Under the pieces are notes generated by a model. That model was not told the DNA's origin, searched no databases, and saw only the letters and a program-made list of their open reading frames with translations. From Casuarius casuarius (taxonomy: Eukaryota; Chordata; Aves; Casuariiformes; Casuariidae): a stretch of DNA of 64,000 nt. The stretch lies in the NCBI GenBank assembly GCA_003342895.1, contig PTFA01000315.1:310001-374000 (forward strand). The letters run 5' to 3'. Below are positions 36,857 to 51,503 of the stretch, piece by piece (the first letter of the stretch is position 1; the number at the start of each line of letters is the position of its first letter). The position numbers and the translations under genes were made by a program.

Positions 36857-39800
36857 TTGCAGAGCCTTTACATTTTTAAGAATCTTTGAACATTGGTAGT
36901 ATATTTAATTATTGTACATTCTAGTAAAATTGCCATATAGGGTAACTGATGTCCATGAACAAATTAATACTTCAGACACTGACTTGCCTGAGTATTACAT
37001 AATATAAAAAAGAAGTATTGAAGCACTTTGTGATTAAATACTAGGCTTCAAACATAGTTTTAGGGTCCTTTAAAATCTTGAATGTATAAACTTTTGGGGG
37101 AGGCTAACAATTTGAAATCTGCTTCTCCTGCCATCTTACCTTAGTTTCCCTCCCCCCCCTTTAAATTTTTCTTTAAACTAGTTTATACCAAAGTATACCA
37201 AAGATGTTCTTTGGAATTGCCCATTTATTAGGCATGGCAGTATTTCCTTTGCAACACATCAATACTTGTTTTCTTTTCTTTTCTTTGATAATCTGTCCAT
37301 TATTGAAATTAATGAGCAATCTTTTCAGTCTCTGACTGAAGTTACATTTCTAAATCCAGACTGAGACTCTTGATATTCTCAGTCTACTGTAGGCTGAAGA
37401 GCTTGACATATTTTGAAAATCATTTTCTCATATTACCATGGGTGTTATGAATGTTCATGGGAGTTGAATTTTTTTCTTCTGTGTCTTACCTCTTCCAAGT
37501 TTCTTGTCATTCTTCTGCAGATGCTGTTAATACTTAAAACATTGTCACCTGAAGTATGACCTGTGCCAAATGGCTCATGTGAATTATCCTTTGCGTATTG
37601 TATATTGTTCCATTTTGTCGATAGTAAGTAGCTGTATCTGTGGGAAGTATCTGAAGGGTAGCCAAGCCAGCTCTCAGGGGTAACCAAGCCGTAATGCAGG
37701 GCTTGTTCTCCCTCTTGTGTTCTGTTCAGTTCCATGAGATGCTGGTCTCATACCAAGGTTGTCTTAAAAGTTTTGTGCAAACAGTTCCCATTGCTTCTGT
37801 TCTGCCAGAGCAACTTTTTGTAGAACTTTGCAAACCCAATGTCCAAACTAATTCGGGGTAAAAGCAGCACATCAGGAAAGTGTTTACCCGGTATTAGTTT
37901 AGGATTTTAATTTTACTAGTTGCTCTGGCGTAGCTGAGAAGGGGAAGGACAATGGAAAAAATGTGGGAAGGCTGTGTGAATCAGAGAAGGCAATTAAAGC
38001 TAGCATTTCCACCAGCTACCTTGCCGGGATATGAGTTTAATTTTAGTTAGAGGTACTGTCTCCATCTTCCAGCCCTGCCCTCGCTTCTTCCTCTGTTTAA
38101 TGGTATGCTGCCATTTCAGTTGAAAGGAACTGGCTTAAAGAAAGCATGGAATCTGTGGAGAGGAGGAATACTTGATGCTGATTTTCCCACTTTTTCATAT
38201 TGTGAAACCATGTATCAAGAATGCACAGAATAAAGTGTGGAAGCACTTACTGTATGCTGTACAAGGGAAGATCATGTTAGGTACCAGTTATGAATTTTTA
38301 CCAATATTTCTGATGTGAGAAAAACCTTTGTTTAAAAGAAATCTAAAGTGCTCTTCCAAGGTTTGTGGGTATGCTCTGGTAAATCTTCAGTTCATGACCA
38401 ATTTAAAACATAGCAAAACTTTTGAATAGCAAAGAAAGGGAAATAAGTATTTACTGAAAATGTAAAGCGTTTTCTGAAAAGAAGCATGCGCCCAGCCAGA
38501 TAAACACGGATTAAACATGAGGAATTTCTCTCCTTATCTCTGGCGTTTGACAATAGGGGCTCCAAACTGACTTTTGCAGCTGGCCAGCAATACAAATGAC
38601 CTACTGGAATTCCTGAATTTGTATTGTGACCTGTGGCATTCTGGATGAAACAGCAGTGTAGATTTACTTAGACTTACTGTGTTGGAGATGGTGCTTACTG
38701 CCTGTTAATTTTACTTTGGCCTTATCTAAACTTTTAAAAAGGTCAAAATAACAAATTCTATTACAGTAAGGCAAATCTATCTCATGTTGCTTCCTCGTGC
38801 ATAAACTTGTCATTAGTGTATCTTAAAAATTATTTGTCCTACAAAAAAGTTACTTTACATTTTACAGCTTCCACATGGTAATTTTTAGAGCCTAAGATTT
38901 ACACAAAAATATGAGAGAAAATGGGTCTAAGAATAAACTTTTGCCTGTCTCTGAACATGGGTGGTACTTGAAAATAGAGTATTGAAAGTATGTGAACATC
39001 ATGAAAAGTACCCTAAAATATCATTGGCAATCTATTAGATTATTTTATCCTAGACTTTTAAGAATGCATGGTTTACAAAAATGATTTTTTATTTCAATTT
39101 CCTGAAATATGTATGTGTTTCTCTTTTCTAGTCATTGCTTACTGGAGTTAAATGGAAGAGCATATGTAGTTAAAATGCTTTTCCTGCACTGCTGTTTTGG
39201 TTTCTGACATAAACCTCTCTGAAAATGAGTATTTGTGGGTTTCTTGTCATCTGGAAAATACCTTAACTGAAACAGGGATGTAAATGATATACTGAAGAAT
39301 ATTTATTTTCTGGCTACATTTGTATGACAGAGCAGAAGTACCCCCTATAGCCATTTGTCACATTGTTCTCAGAAAAGCTAAGCACTACATCCTGGGTATT
39401 TTGAGTTTCTTGGATCTAATTAGTCATGCCTTCCTAATCAGATCATTCCCAGAATGTAAAATCTTTGCCTAGCAGCAGCTTCTAAGAATACATAGTCTGA
39501 ACCATTACTGAGAAGTCAGTTCTTGACTTCTCCTGAGTTCCAGTGTAGCCTCAGGAAGGAGGGGCTTACACAAAGCTGCCCAACACATATTTTTGTTTTG
39601 CGGTTAAAGATCAAAGCATAACAGTGCAGGCTGTTAGAATGGCAATAAATTTGCTGAAGGCTGTAGTCTTTACCTTGTTGCCCTTCCCTTAAATTAAGTA
39701 GCCTCTACTGTTAGGTCTGTACTATCAGTCCTTTTAACTTTCATCTGGTGGTAAAACGACAAGAAAAAAGCTAAAGCACATTCACATTTGAAAATGAATG

Positions 39801-42284
39801 CTTGCCAAAGTCACTAATTACAGGACAGTGGAGGAGCTTCTATCCCCAAAAAACTTGCATATGGAGCCGGATTTTCCCCTTGTGGATATATTGTTGATAT
39901 TTGGGCAATTCGAGCCTTTAAGCAGTCAGACCTATCCAGGTTCTGTATTCATCATCCAGTCTTTCATAATTTTTTCTTTGTTTTTTGAGACCATCTCTGA
40001 TGTGATGACTCTTTCTAGTGTAAACCTGTATGCGGTCCTATAGGATTTCGAAGAGTCACACCTTCAAAAATCAGGGAATTTGGCAAAAGACAATAGAAGA
40101 ATCAATTACATATTAATCGGTTCAACAAATAGAATTTTGTTTTTACAGTATTTTGAAAGTTGAGATCATTTCCTGAGTTGATGTTGCATCATTGATTGAA
40201 TGTTGGGTAACCTTCTCTCAATTTTGAGAAAGCATGTGTGAGCCTACAGATTAATCTTCATTTCTATGTGTAATTACTGTCTGCCAGAAAAAACATTTAA
40301 TTTCCTAAGGACAGGATTCTTTCTTTGAAGAAAGAATTCCATTCTTTGTGCTGTTATTATGAGGCCCAATACCTAATTGCTTTCTCAGTGGTGTACGGAC
40401 AAGGGATCTCTGTGAATCTGAACTAAATACATATAGGAAATGTTCACCAGCTTGTATTCTTAACACAAATGTAGTAATCTAGATTTCAATGCAAATAACC
40501 CTGAAAGAATTCTTTAAATAATGTTTTGAAGAGCCATAGATATGTTTCTACATGTGTATGCTTCCAAATAAACAAATCATCTTACACACATGCACAAATT
40601 TAAATGCATCATAGCTTCCAAACAGCAAACTTCTGCTTGTTAGTAGGTAGAGAATGTCTCTTGACTTCTGGCAAACAGGAAAATCCTGTACGCTGGCTCT
40701 GTGTCAACTTCTGCTAGTGGAATCTGCAATAGCTTCCTATAGATAGTAGTCATTAAAGCCTCTGTAATATAAGACACAGCCTATTAAAAAGTGAAAGCTA
40801 TTCCTGCCACTACCAACTGTGACAGTTTAATGATTTGAGCCAATCTTATGCTTTGCCTTTTGCTCTCAGGAAAGGCTCATATACCACTCTGATTAGCTTC
40901 ATTTGGTTGAGGCTTCTAGATCTTGTCTCACTGCTTGGCCCTTATTACCACTTTGGGCAAGTCATTAGGACAACATGTGCAGATTTTGGCTACTACCTAC
41001 TATATTAACACACAGATTTTCAAAGTGTTTAGTAGCATTTTAAGTGTGTCAGTGTGAGGTAGTACTTTACGTGTACAATACAATACAAGCAAGCGAATCA
41101 CATCTTTCACTTTTTGCAATTGCACTATTAATGTATTCATTTTGAGGCTGGTATGCAAAGGTAAACATTTTTAGAAGAAGAATGGGACAATGTCATGGGA
41201 ATTTTTGAAAATATATTTACTGTTCTTTGACTAGTTCTTCTACCATATGTGAGTGTTTTGTTCCTTGAACTCTCTGCAACTGCTTTCCCTTCACATGATG
41301 AGATGGGCCCTCCATACCTCAGATAACTTGACAGCCCTTATTTAGCCACATTGAAAATGAACCATATTTCTGGTAAAAACTCAAAATGCTCCCTAGATAA
41401 TGGACTGTCCTCTACTGAATTTCATTTTCTTTTCATTGATGAAGTTCTCAGGATCATCTAGTTCTTCTTGTGCAACTTTCTCATGTTTTTGTGTATTGAT
41501 GATGTTACCAACTTTGTGTTAGTAATCACTACTACCACCACATTTCACCACTATTTGCATACCAAGATCCTTAATAAAAACATGTAATAATACTGTTTTA
41601 ATAACAGTCCTGGAGGACTCCTGTTAGAAGAAATATTTAGAATAACAGACTTAAGAGAAGCAGTAGCATTACAATTCTGGTTTTACTACTGTTTTGGGTT
41701 TTTTTCGATGGAATTGTGTGCATTTTCCCATGTGGTACTTACCAATGATGTCCAGATAAGTTAAGCACTTATTCTAGGTTAAGGAAACGTGGTACATTTG
41801 TCCTAACAAAAGAATCTACCAAATTAATGTAGTGTAATCCTCCACTATGAAGTTTTCAGAGAAGGGGAACAGCTGTTCACCAACATAACCTCACCAACAG
41901 CAGTTGGATTCTATTCCCTTTACTAATGGCATCAAGGAGGGATTCCTTTGTTCCTTCTCCCAGACAGACTCCCTGACCTGAAATCTATCCTCCTATTCTT
42001 TCATGCTGCTCTGATGATTTCATTTTCATTCAGTTATTGACCTAGCAGTGTACACAGGCAGGAGCCAAAAGCTGGAGCTAGAAAACTGGAAGCTTGTTCC
42101 GATACTTGTTATTGAAACCAACTGAGTAATGACTAGATTAAAGTTTCAGAATTTTCATAAGGAAATGTCTCATAACTACCTTTTAAAATAAATTTAAGTA
42201 AGATTGTACTAGTTTGCTAGTATTGTAATTGTTGTGAAGAAGTTCCTGGGATGCTATTGTAATGGAATGTATGGTATTTGGCAA
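36857..42284. other. AT-rich non-coding sequence
   Basis: No gene or named repeat was seen in 5.4 kb. A near-perfect palindrome lies at 40316-40337 (10-base arms around a 2-base centre). The minus-strand frame at 37445-37735 (96 codons) has no recognisable domain. Confidence 0.5.
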
Positions 42285-45200
42285 AAGTTTGAGAACGAGT
42301 ATGCGTGCGTGTGGGTGTGTGAATTCAGAAGTGGGTTAGCCTTCTGACTGGGGTTTGGAGAAAGAGAGAAGAGGCAAAATGTCAGATATTTCATGTTTTT
42401 GTTGATCCCAGTTACATTTAGCAATGGTATAGTAGTTATGGTATTCAATTCCACAGGAATTCTGTGAGCTAGAACCAAACAGAAATATTTAAAGAACTGA
42501 AGACAGACTTCTTATTGTGTGCTTCTGAACAGCGAATATATAATTTTAGTACTTACAAAAATAGCACTTGAGTAGCATCATAAGCATTCATAAGCATTCT
42601 AAGTGTTCTATCTAACACTCTATTACTACACAATAGAGTCTGAATATCTGTCTCTGAAATACTCCTAGGTTTATCTACAAATTAGGTTTCTATAATACAT
42701 TTCCACTAGCCAGCAAAGAAAATAAAACGGAGAAAGTGCAGATGAAAATGAAGATATGCTAAGTGAGTTAGATGGAAAAGCAAAAAACTTGTTGTAGGAA
42801 ACGGCATCTCTGAAATGTAAGGCATTCCTGGACATCACAAGTGTACATAAACTTTGTTTCCCCACTTTTCTACAAAAAACAATTTTTTCTTTCTTGGGTT
42901 TTCCTATTAGAAAAATAAGAATTAGCATGTTGTTCCTGAGATCTGAAGCCCAGACCACTTAAGTTAAATCTGAAGTTCACAGTAAATGGAGTAATGGCCC
43001 AGTCGGGATAAAAGCCTCAATGTTATTCCAAACTTCTTTAATTTATGAAAAGCAGGTTCCAACAGTGATTAACAGTGTTGTAAATCTTAAGTTTCTCTGA
43101 AACATAATATGTAATTTGGATGTAAATTAATCTATTGGCCAACTTCTCTCCAGTTTACACATTAAAAGTCATCTATGCTATCATCAATGAGGATCAGACA
43201 TCTTCCAAGAGGTGTCTTAGTCAACCCCATCTCCTTTTGGATCTGTGTGGGCAGCCCTTCTGAAGGGTTATGGTTAGTAGTATGCAATCATCTTGCTTAT
43301 CATAATGTATATTTGTAGTGTACCTTGTTTTTAATATAAATTCCAAAAGGATCATCTAAGCCACTTTTGAACCTGACCATAACAAGATATCTAACACATG
43401 GTGCTATTGTGCTCAAAAATCTGTGTCTAGCCAAACACTCAAGCTATAAATGCTTGATCGACTGAATTTTTTTAGATCCACATGTTTGGGTTGGAAGTCC
43501 CCTGAGAAACAGGACTTCATTAGTATTTCCTACTTTTAAAATTATTGTAATTTTTGAACCTTTCCCACAGTACATCACACTTCTGACTCAGAAAAATACT
43601 AAAACAAAGGATACAGAAAAGCAAAAGTAATATTTAAAAGGGTTTTTATAAGGCTTTGCATAATAAAGGCACAGATGGCTAGAGCTAAGCAATATCTATT
43701 GTAACTGCATAAAATAACAAGCTATAAAGGACGAGAAGAATGGTCTAGCACAGTGACGTTGTAACATGTACCAGAATATCTACATGGCCAGTGGTATGTG
43801 AATGGACCCCAAATATAGAAGGAACAGGGTTGAAGAGGGCAGGAGTTGGAATATGAACACAGAGAATGAGAAAGATTTGCCTTTGCTAGTCTAGCAGTAT
43901 AATGGTGGAGCAATTCATGAACTTTATGCTCACTTTTAGGCCTCCTTCAGTTTCCTCTGGATGTCAGTTTTTATCTTGAAAACAGGGATAGTGCTTTCTA
44001 ACCTTTCTGGTATACTGTGAGGATAAAGTCTCATGAATTTCAGAAAGTTGCTCAGAACTACTGGGATGGCTAAACCTCTTGCTACATAAAAAAGCAGCAC
44101 TACTCTAGTCTAGCAGTTGAAAAACCATGGCTAATAGCATTTATATAAGCAGCTTTCACAGAAAGAAGCAAGGGAAGTTATTTTTGGCTTTTGAACACAA
44201 TTAAACAAAACACTTCCCTACAAAAGCAAAGGAAAACAACAATAACAAAAACCACTCAGATGATTACCATTTGAGTGATGAAAAGGGAAAAAATATTTTA
44301 GAAAATTTGGCAACACTTCAAAGATTTGAATTAGTTTGAATACTAGGTAAAAGACTGAGGAAAATTGGAAGACTCATTTTTTCCGAACCAGTTTGCCTGA
44401 CTATAATTACATTCACAAAGTAACTGTGTTGAACCTGACTGGATTGTAGACTTACATTTGTTAAATTACATGCAGAATCAGAAGAAAAGTAAATGCAGAT
44501 CATGTGGCTATTAACCACACATTATTATGATATATTTCTTCATAAAATTTCATAGCTTACTGTAGTATGAGACCTTTAACTGATTCTCCTACATCAATGT
44601 TAAGAATATTCTTTTGGCATCATATGATAAACTTTAAACATGTAATGAAAACAGATAATTTTGTTTCTTTCACATGAAAGGAAATCAACAAATGCTTGCA
44701 GGATTTGCCTTTCGTTCTCCAAAACAGTTTTAAATAAAGTTGCTCATCAGAGTGTTTGGCTGTAAAAATAGGCATTGCATCTTTTGCAAACTATGATTTA
44801 TTTGATAAAGTCAACTCAATCAGTAAGTAGTGGGTATCAATTATTGTAAAACAATTCCTTGTGCTTATTTTGTTTAGCATAATTTGTTATCACATGATAT
44901 TTGAAGTTGCCTTATGCATGTGCAATTTAGACTTGGTTAATAATTGTTCTTGATGATCAGATATGAGCATGAAATAACTAGTTTCCCTGAAGAATTTCAT
45001 TATCATTCACAGCACTTACTTCAAGAATGACATTTTGCCCTCACTGATGTCAGTGGCAAAAACTGCCAAAATTTCAACCTACATGTGCATGTATTAAGCA
45101 TATTAAGAATGGCTAGTGGTTCCAATATATTAACCTGATCATAAACAAAATTACTGTATAAATCATGATGTCCTGCTTATATTCATTGAGAAAGCCTTAA

Positions 45201-48200
45201 TATGTAAGCAGTCAGGACAGGTCATGAAATGCTTAATGCACAGCTGCCTACTGATGTGGAGAGGTATTTTGGGAAAGCGGCTAGTGAAGCCTTGATTGTG
45301 GAGAAAGAGATGTTCTTTCTAAATACATACTAGACCTTTAAAAAAAAAAAAAGGAAACTAGTAAGAATTCACAACTTGCCCATACTATTTTAGCACCAAA
45401 ACACAAGTTACTATTATTTTAACAGAATTTATTTCTTTATGCTTAAAATTTTCTGAAGCCCCACTCAAATCTGCTTCTGATTCGTCAAATTTTTCCTGTG
45501 ACATTCAAACTCTCACAGCAGCCAAAGCCACTCTGAGGAAGGTATCTGCATGAAGAGATTAAGTGGTTAGTTATTTTAAAATGATCATTGTTTCTCATTG
45601 TGGGTTTGATGTCTATTACCTCGGTCAGAAAGCTGAGATTGCTTCTCTGGGCATCGATCCCACATATGACCTGTTTTTTCATACATCTTGAAGATAATCT
45701 GAATGCAGCAATCTGGTGAATCTTAGACACATGACCATGATAGAGCTTTCTGATGACCAAAAGATTGCCAATTGGAACAAGATGCTAAGCATTGTACAAA
45801 CACCTGCAAAAAGAAAACCCATCACAACAAACTAGTTGTCATCTCAAAGAAAGCATAATCTGGGTGGATAGGATGAAGAGTTGGTGAAGGAAGTGGAATA
45901 TAGCAGTTGTAACAGTGATTATTTTGATGCATAACAGATGTGTCATCGCATTTTTTTTGAGAGATATTTAAAGTTGGAGTGAAGGTTAAAGGAAAACAGG
46001 TGGAAGATATGTGGGGAATTAGTTTATATATTGTTTCATTTTTCTTAGAAGACCTCCTTTGTCCATTTGCTTACCTTTAAAGAAGCAGTTCTACTGACTG
46101 CACTTTGTTTGTTTTTCCATTTAGTTGTGAATTGTTTGTGAGATGAAAAACAAAATTATTCTTTGAAAGACAAACTCCGTAATGCTTTCTACACTTTCAG
46201 GGTACAGAGCTGTGTGAATATTTGTTTATCTAATTTCTTACTCCTACAAGTATAGTTTCACGACCATACTGCCCTTTGCTTTCTAATGGTCCAGTATGAA
46301 TGAAGTTTTACTGTTACTGTGGGAGTACAGTCCTGGATTGGATTTGGAAAACATGTACCTATCACCTAGCACGAAGGTGCTTTGCCAGAGCATGTTGTTG
46401 AAAAGGACTGAGGGAGGAGATTTTTCTCCCCCGACCCCTGCCTGCCTGCCAAGTCAATGGCAAGTGTCCCATGAAATAATGGAAGTTTACCAAAAAATGT
46501 TCATGCTGTAATATCCAGTAAGTTAACAACTACATATAATAGGTGGCGAGAAGCAACACTGTGAAGCAATTAAAATGAAAAGAGATGTTTGAGAACTGCA
46601 CACTTTTCTTGTTTACTTTTTATTAGAGTAAGAAATGCTAGCCAAACTCATGGTATTATACCATTATTCTGGGTTTCCTAAGTCATTTACAAATTAATAT
46701 ACCCCATAGGAAATATGATAGAATCCATTCAAAGCTAGTGATGCTGCTAAATCCGAGGAAAATAACAAATGTTAATTCTCACAGCAGCACTTAGTGCTAA
46801 GCAAGGTGAAAAGACAAAGTGATAAAGAGGCTGGAAAAAGGGAATATTTGAAATACTTGCAGTGTTTTTCTTCATGGTATTTTCACATGTTACATTCCAA
46901 GTATTTTAGATTTTTGATTTCATATCAGTTCGCTAAAGTTATATTTTCTACAAAAGATTTGATTTTAAGGTTAGCTTGCTACAGTAGTTAAGTGGATGAG
47001 CCATGATGCTGATCAAGTTAGTAAAGCTAAGACACTTTCCATATCTTGGAACTCCCTTGCTGAAGCAAATGAGTTGTATTCATGTGACATTCTGAAGGAG
47101 AATTTGAGGAAAAGAACAGGGTTGTACTTTAATTACTTACAGTTGTCATCATAGCTACAGAAGTTATAGCCACCTGGCCATGCTGAGATTCTCTGATTAT
47201 AGAGCTTCTGCTTCTGCAATAGATCCGTAGGCTAAGGAGAAGTCAGGTGGTAGTAATCTATCTTCCTTTCTACTACAGCCCCAAAGCAGGACTTTTGTCC
47301 TGAGAATCTGGGCTGTTCTCCCTGTGCTAGGTCATCACATATGTTCTTTAATGTTTGTTGTGGCATCTGAGATAAAATGGCTACAAGTAAGCCATGGTTA
47401 TCATGGTGTGATAGAAATGCAAACAGATTTCTGTCTGAGATGGAACTAAATTAAAAGAAAATAAATGTACAGGACGCTTGCCATTTATTTAATATCTAAT
47501 TAGCTTTGAGTATTTGACATTTGCTTTGATCCTCCAGAGGTCATGTTTCTGTGAGAGTACTTTTAAGAGATCATGTAGTGGTAAATAATTTAATTTTGAA
47601 GGTGTTTCTTATTCTGTGTGATCAAACCCTTCATTAATTTAGCATAACAGCACTGCACAAACACACAAATACTGTGAGTGGAAAATCATAATGGTCTCTG
47701 TTTAGCTCTTTTCTTTTTCTGTATTAGCTTTGTTTTTTGAACGACAGGAAAGTAATTCAAAGATGTGTTTTATTGCCTATCCTCTTAAATTTATAGCAAG
47801 TGCCAGAAGTATACCAAAGATTATTATGTAAAGCATGTTGCTGCTTCTGCAGTGAGTTGGGTAGACATTTAACAAAATCCAGTACAATTACAACTTTATT
47901 GAACTTTGTGATGTAGCTTGAAATTTTTGAAAGTGAATCGCTTGTTGTTCTGGTAGTGGAATCAGTGATGCCAATGTATTTAAATTAAACATAGCCAAAA
48001 CCATAAATGTAGTCCTAATAGCAGCAGCTTATAGCAAACACAATCTAGACTGGGTTTGCCAGTCAGAGATTCTGCAGACTGCACTATTACGTAGTAAACT
48101 ATAGTTGCAGTATAATGTAGTGAGAGAACCTGCTGGACTCAATATTGCAGTTGTTGAACACAGATTAATTTCTATGGTACTTAACAAAAGGTCAGTTCCT

Positions 48201-51188
48201 TCTGTCTTGATTTTCAATAGGCAAACCAATATATCCAGACACCTGTGCATTGAGGGATGGAGTCAGAAAATCTGATTAGATCTAAGGGTGAACTTTGCAA
48301 GTTGGGCCCATTTCGATATGAAAGAGATGTTCAGGTTGCCATTTTCCCATAGTAACTAATTACTGCTGTTGAAGGGGATTTGAAGCAGGCTCTTGGGCAT
48401 GTTCCTCAAAGTACTTTGAAGTAAATAATGAGGCACAGACAGACGTATTCATGCCATGTACTTATAGGTCCGTAGCTTAAGCGTGTCAGTTGGGCAGCTA
48501 ATCTACTCAGACTTCCAATAGTCAATAAACAGAAATAAAGGAAATGTAAATATGCCATCAGAGGATCTTGTTCCAAAATCTCTGGCTGTAGTAGCTTTGC
48601 ACGTACCAGTGAATTAAGACTTAACTAGGGCTTAGGGAGGCTGAGCCTAATATCTGCTTAACCTTATTCATGGGAATACTCCACTGAAATCAATGAAACT
48701 ACAATATGTATGTACAATCATTTCCTCAGTTTGTATTTCTTTGCTAGTCCGCAGAGGATGGCATACATCTTGCCTTGATAACTAGTCCTTTTATTTCAAA
48801 CAATGATTTATGCTTTTAGATGTAGAAGCCTTGGTTCAGATTTTGCTTCCATCAAGGTAGCAGCTGTCACACCCACATAAGAATTTGTGGGGTTGGTGCA
48901 AGAGGAACGTAGAATTTATGCTCTGAATGGATGTTTTGTGTCTTTGAGGTTGGGGTTTTTTTTCAGTTCAGGAGTGAGGATCACTGGTGCAGTAACAGAG
49001 AGAGAAGGAGGATGCCATTCCTAATGCTGCAGTCATTCTGAATATTTAGGGTCACTAAGGTTTTGAGTCTTACGTCTTTCATGGACCTAAACCCAACAGT
49101 TTCCAAGATCTTTTTCCCCCCAGAAAACATGCATTTCTGTTTTCATTCTTTGTTTCTCTGTTTTGAAAGAAAGCCACAGCAGCATGTGATGGAAAGCAGA
49201 TAGATGAAAATTCTATGATTTCTATTACGGCTAATAACAAATCTGTCCATGTTTTTAAATGCAACACCATATTTGAGTCTAATGAAATTCAAAATGATGT
49301 TGTTATGAACAAGGGTTTTACTATAACAGCACTGGCAAAGTCAACTACAATTTGGTACTACTACTATATATTTATATTATATAAATTTTTATATATATAT
49401 TTACTTCTAGACTTTTATTACAGGTGTGACTTCTGATAGGGAAAGAGATAAGAAAATTAAAGTTTCTGTGCTGTTATCAGGAAGAGCCTTTTCTTCTTTA
49501 ATGACATATACCTTCCATTTCCTTCAAAGACTTGCTGGTGTTTGTAGAGTTTATTTTGGCATTTTCTTTTTGTACATAGTGGTAGACGAAAGTATAATCT
49601 GACCAATGTTGGAAATGATTGGGGTGAAGGGTGGTTTAGTGTATAGGATACAGAAAATAGACAGTGGAGTCCAACTTGAGAAAACAACAATGCCATAAAT
49701 GAAGCTAGTTTGTATGGCAGTATTCTGTGTTTTCCCTATCATATCTCCATCTCTGAAATCTTAGCACTGAACAGCGTTGACAGCACTGACATCATTTACA
49801 AACATTTCTCTAATTAATAAGGCAGTGCAAAAGTTGTGCAAAATTTGCATGCTATAGGTATTATAACTAGAATGTTTCTCAATGTTACTACAGAATCATA
49901 ATTTGATTTTTCTTTCCTGTTAATTTTACCATGGTAGCTAATATAGCTATTATAATTCAGTATGTTAGAGACTGACATGGATGAGCTGTTGATAGCCTTG
50001 TTCTTTATCTGCAACCAGATAGCCTTATATCTCTTTCATTTGGCCAGGAAAAAAGAGCTTTATCATTTCACTAGGTTATCATACTAGAGCTGTTACCATA
50101 TCAGGAGGTATTTAGTGTAAAGGTAGAGCCTGTTTTTCTTGTTGTTCCTTCAATAGAGAAGATCAGCTACCCATCCTTACAGCTAACATCCAATAGAAGA
50201 TATCTATACAACTTAGATGCTCTAGAACCTATTGATTACAGAAATCACAGTATTTTTAGTTTCCTGTTGTCATGACTCCCAGACTTTGTACTATATTGGC
50301 AGGCAGGACAGCATTCCATCAGCTGGCCCAGTTTCTATCAGCTGACAAATACTGGGCAGTGTCCTGCTGTAGCCTCTGCTGTGTTCCAGTTCCTGGGTGT
50401 GGTATATTACTCATGAAGGCTATGTCAAGGAACATGAAAATTGATTTATAAAAAGATCGTATATGGTGAGCCTTGACAGCAGCTCCATTATCTGTGATAG
50501 CATTTAGAATGTAATGGGAGAGGCTTAGGAACGTTGAAAAGGAGAGCGAGCTTTGCTTGTCATTTGGACATTTGCAACAAGGGAAATAAACATCAACCCC
50601 AAGATTAGGGCTAGTGATAAAACCTCAGACTTCATATGTATAAACAGTTGATGTATAGAGCTGGTATTCTGTCTGCATCTAGCAGTAGTAAAACTTTAAT
50701 TAAGCTTTTTCCATACTAGTAGACAAGTTGTGCCCTCAAGCTTGTTTGTTCATCTTGCTGAAACAGAATATTTAGTCTAAACAGCTTTACATCTTGTTTG
50801 ATCAGGTTAGCTCCAATTCGTAGGAACACTGTGCCACTCAAATCAGTTTCTATTCTATTTATTCTCTTTGACTTATAAGTGAAGGGATAAACAACTCTGC
50901 TGAAGTAGAGAAAACTCATTAGACTAGAGAGAACCCTGTGTAATACCAGTAACAGAAACTTAAGGTACTGGTTTTTATTCTCTAAGAGTTAAAAAAATCC
51001 TGAGATCATAAAAACACAATGTTTGGAGCTCTTTCTGAAAAACTGTCTGACTGTTGAACCTTTTGGATTTGTTTTTTCCTGCTTGTCACCAAATGCATAA
51101 TGAAGACCAGAAATATGTATTTTTAAAAGAGAAATAGAAATAAGGAGAAAGCTCAAATTTTGGATTCAGGAGACTAACTCACTGGGTT

Positions 51189-51205
51189 AAAAAAAAAAAA
51201 AAAAA
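51189..51205 (+). repeat. A17 homopolymer
   Basis: Seventeen consecutive A follow 'actgggtt'. The upstream sequence shows no recognisable SINE, LINE or processed-transcript body, so a retroposed tail cannot be claimed. Confidence 0.9.
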
Positions 51206-51473
51206 GGCACAGCAAAATTGTTGGAATGGAAAATACTGCAGTATGGTTGCCATAAATGCAACTGCCAGTTTACAGCAGAGGACTTGCTTTGTGGAATGGT
51301 TTCTTTGGAAAAATGAATATAGTGTTTCAGCTTTATTTTAGACAGAGATCGCATAGATCACCACTTCTAGATGAAAGTTAACAGTCCACATTAGCTTCTT
51401 GTATATTCCCAGAAAAATACAAGCATACAACTTTGAATCGCTCAGACAGTAACTTGGGTTCGCCTACTTTGTG

Positions 51474-51503
51474 TGCATCTATCTGATCTGCATCTATCTG
51501 ATG
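51474..51503. repeat. 15-bp tandem pair
   Basis: 'tgcatctatctgatc' at 51474-51488 is followed directly by 'tgcatctatctgatg' at 51489-51503, which differs only in the last base. Confidence 0.9.

Noticed and set aside
41445..41465. 'caggatcatctagttc' resembling CR1 3' sequence
   Set aside because: No neighbouring CR1 blocks; a match this short occurs by chance.
43478..43515. 'gtttgggttggaagtccc' resembling a minus-strand CR1 3' end
   Set aside because: Only one short block matches; the following sequence does not continue into the CR1 3' end.
51189..51205. Poly-A tail of a processed pseudogene
   Set aside because: No coding-like or mRNA-like sequence is recognisable upstream.
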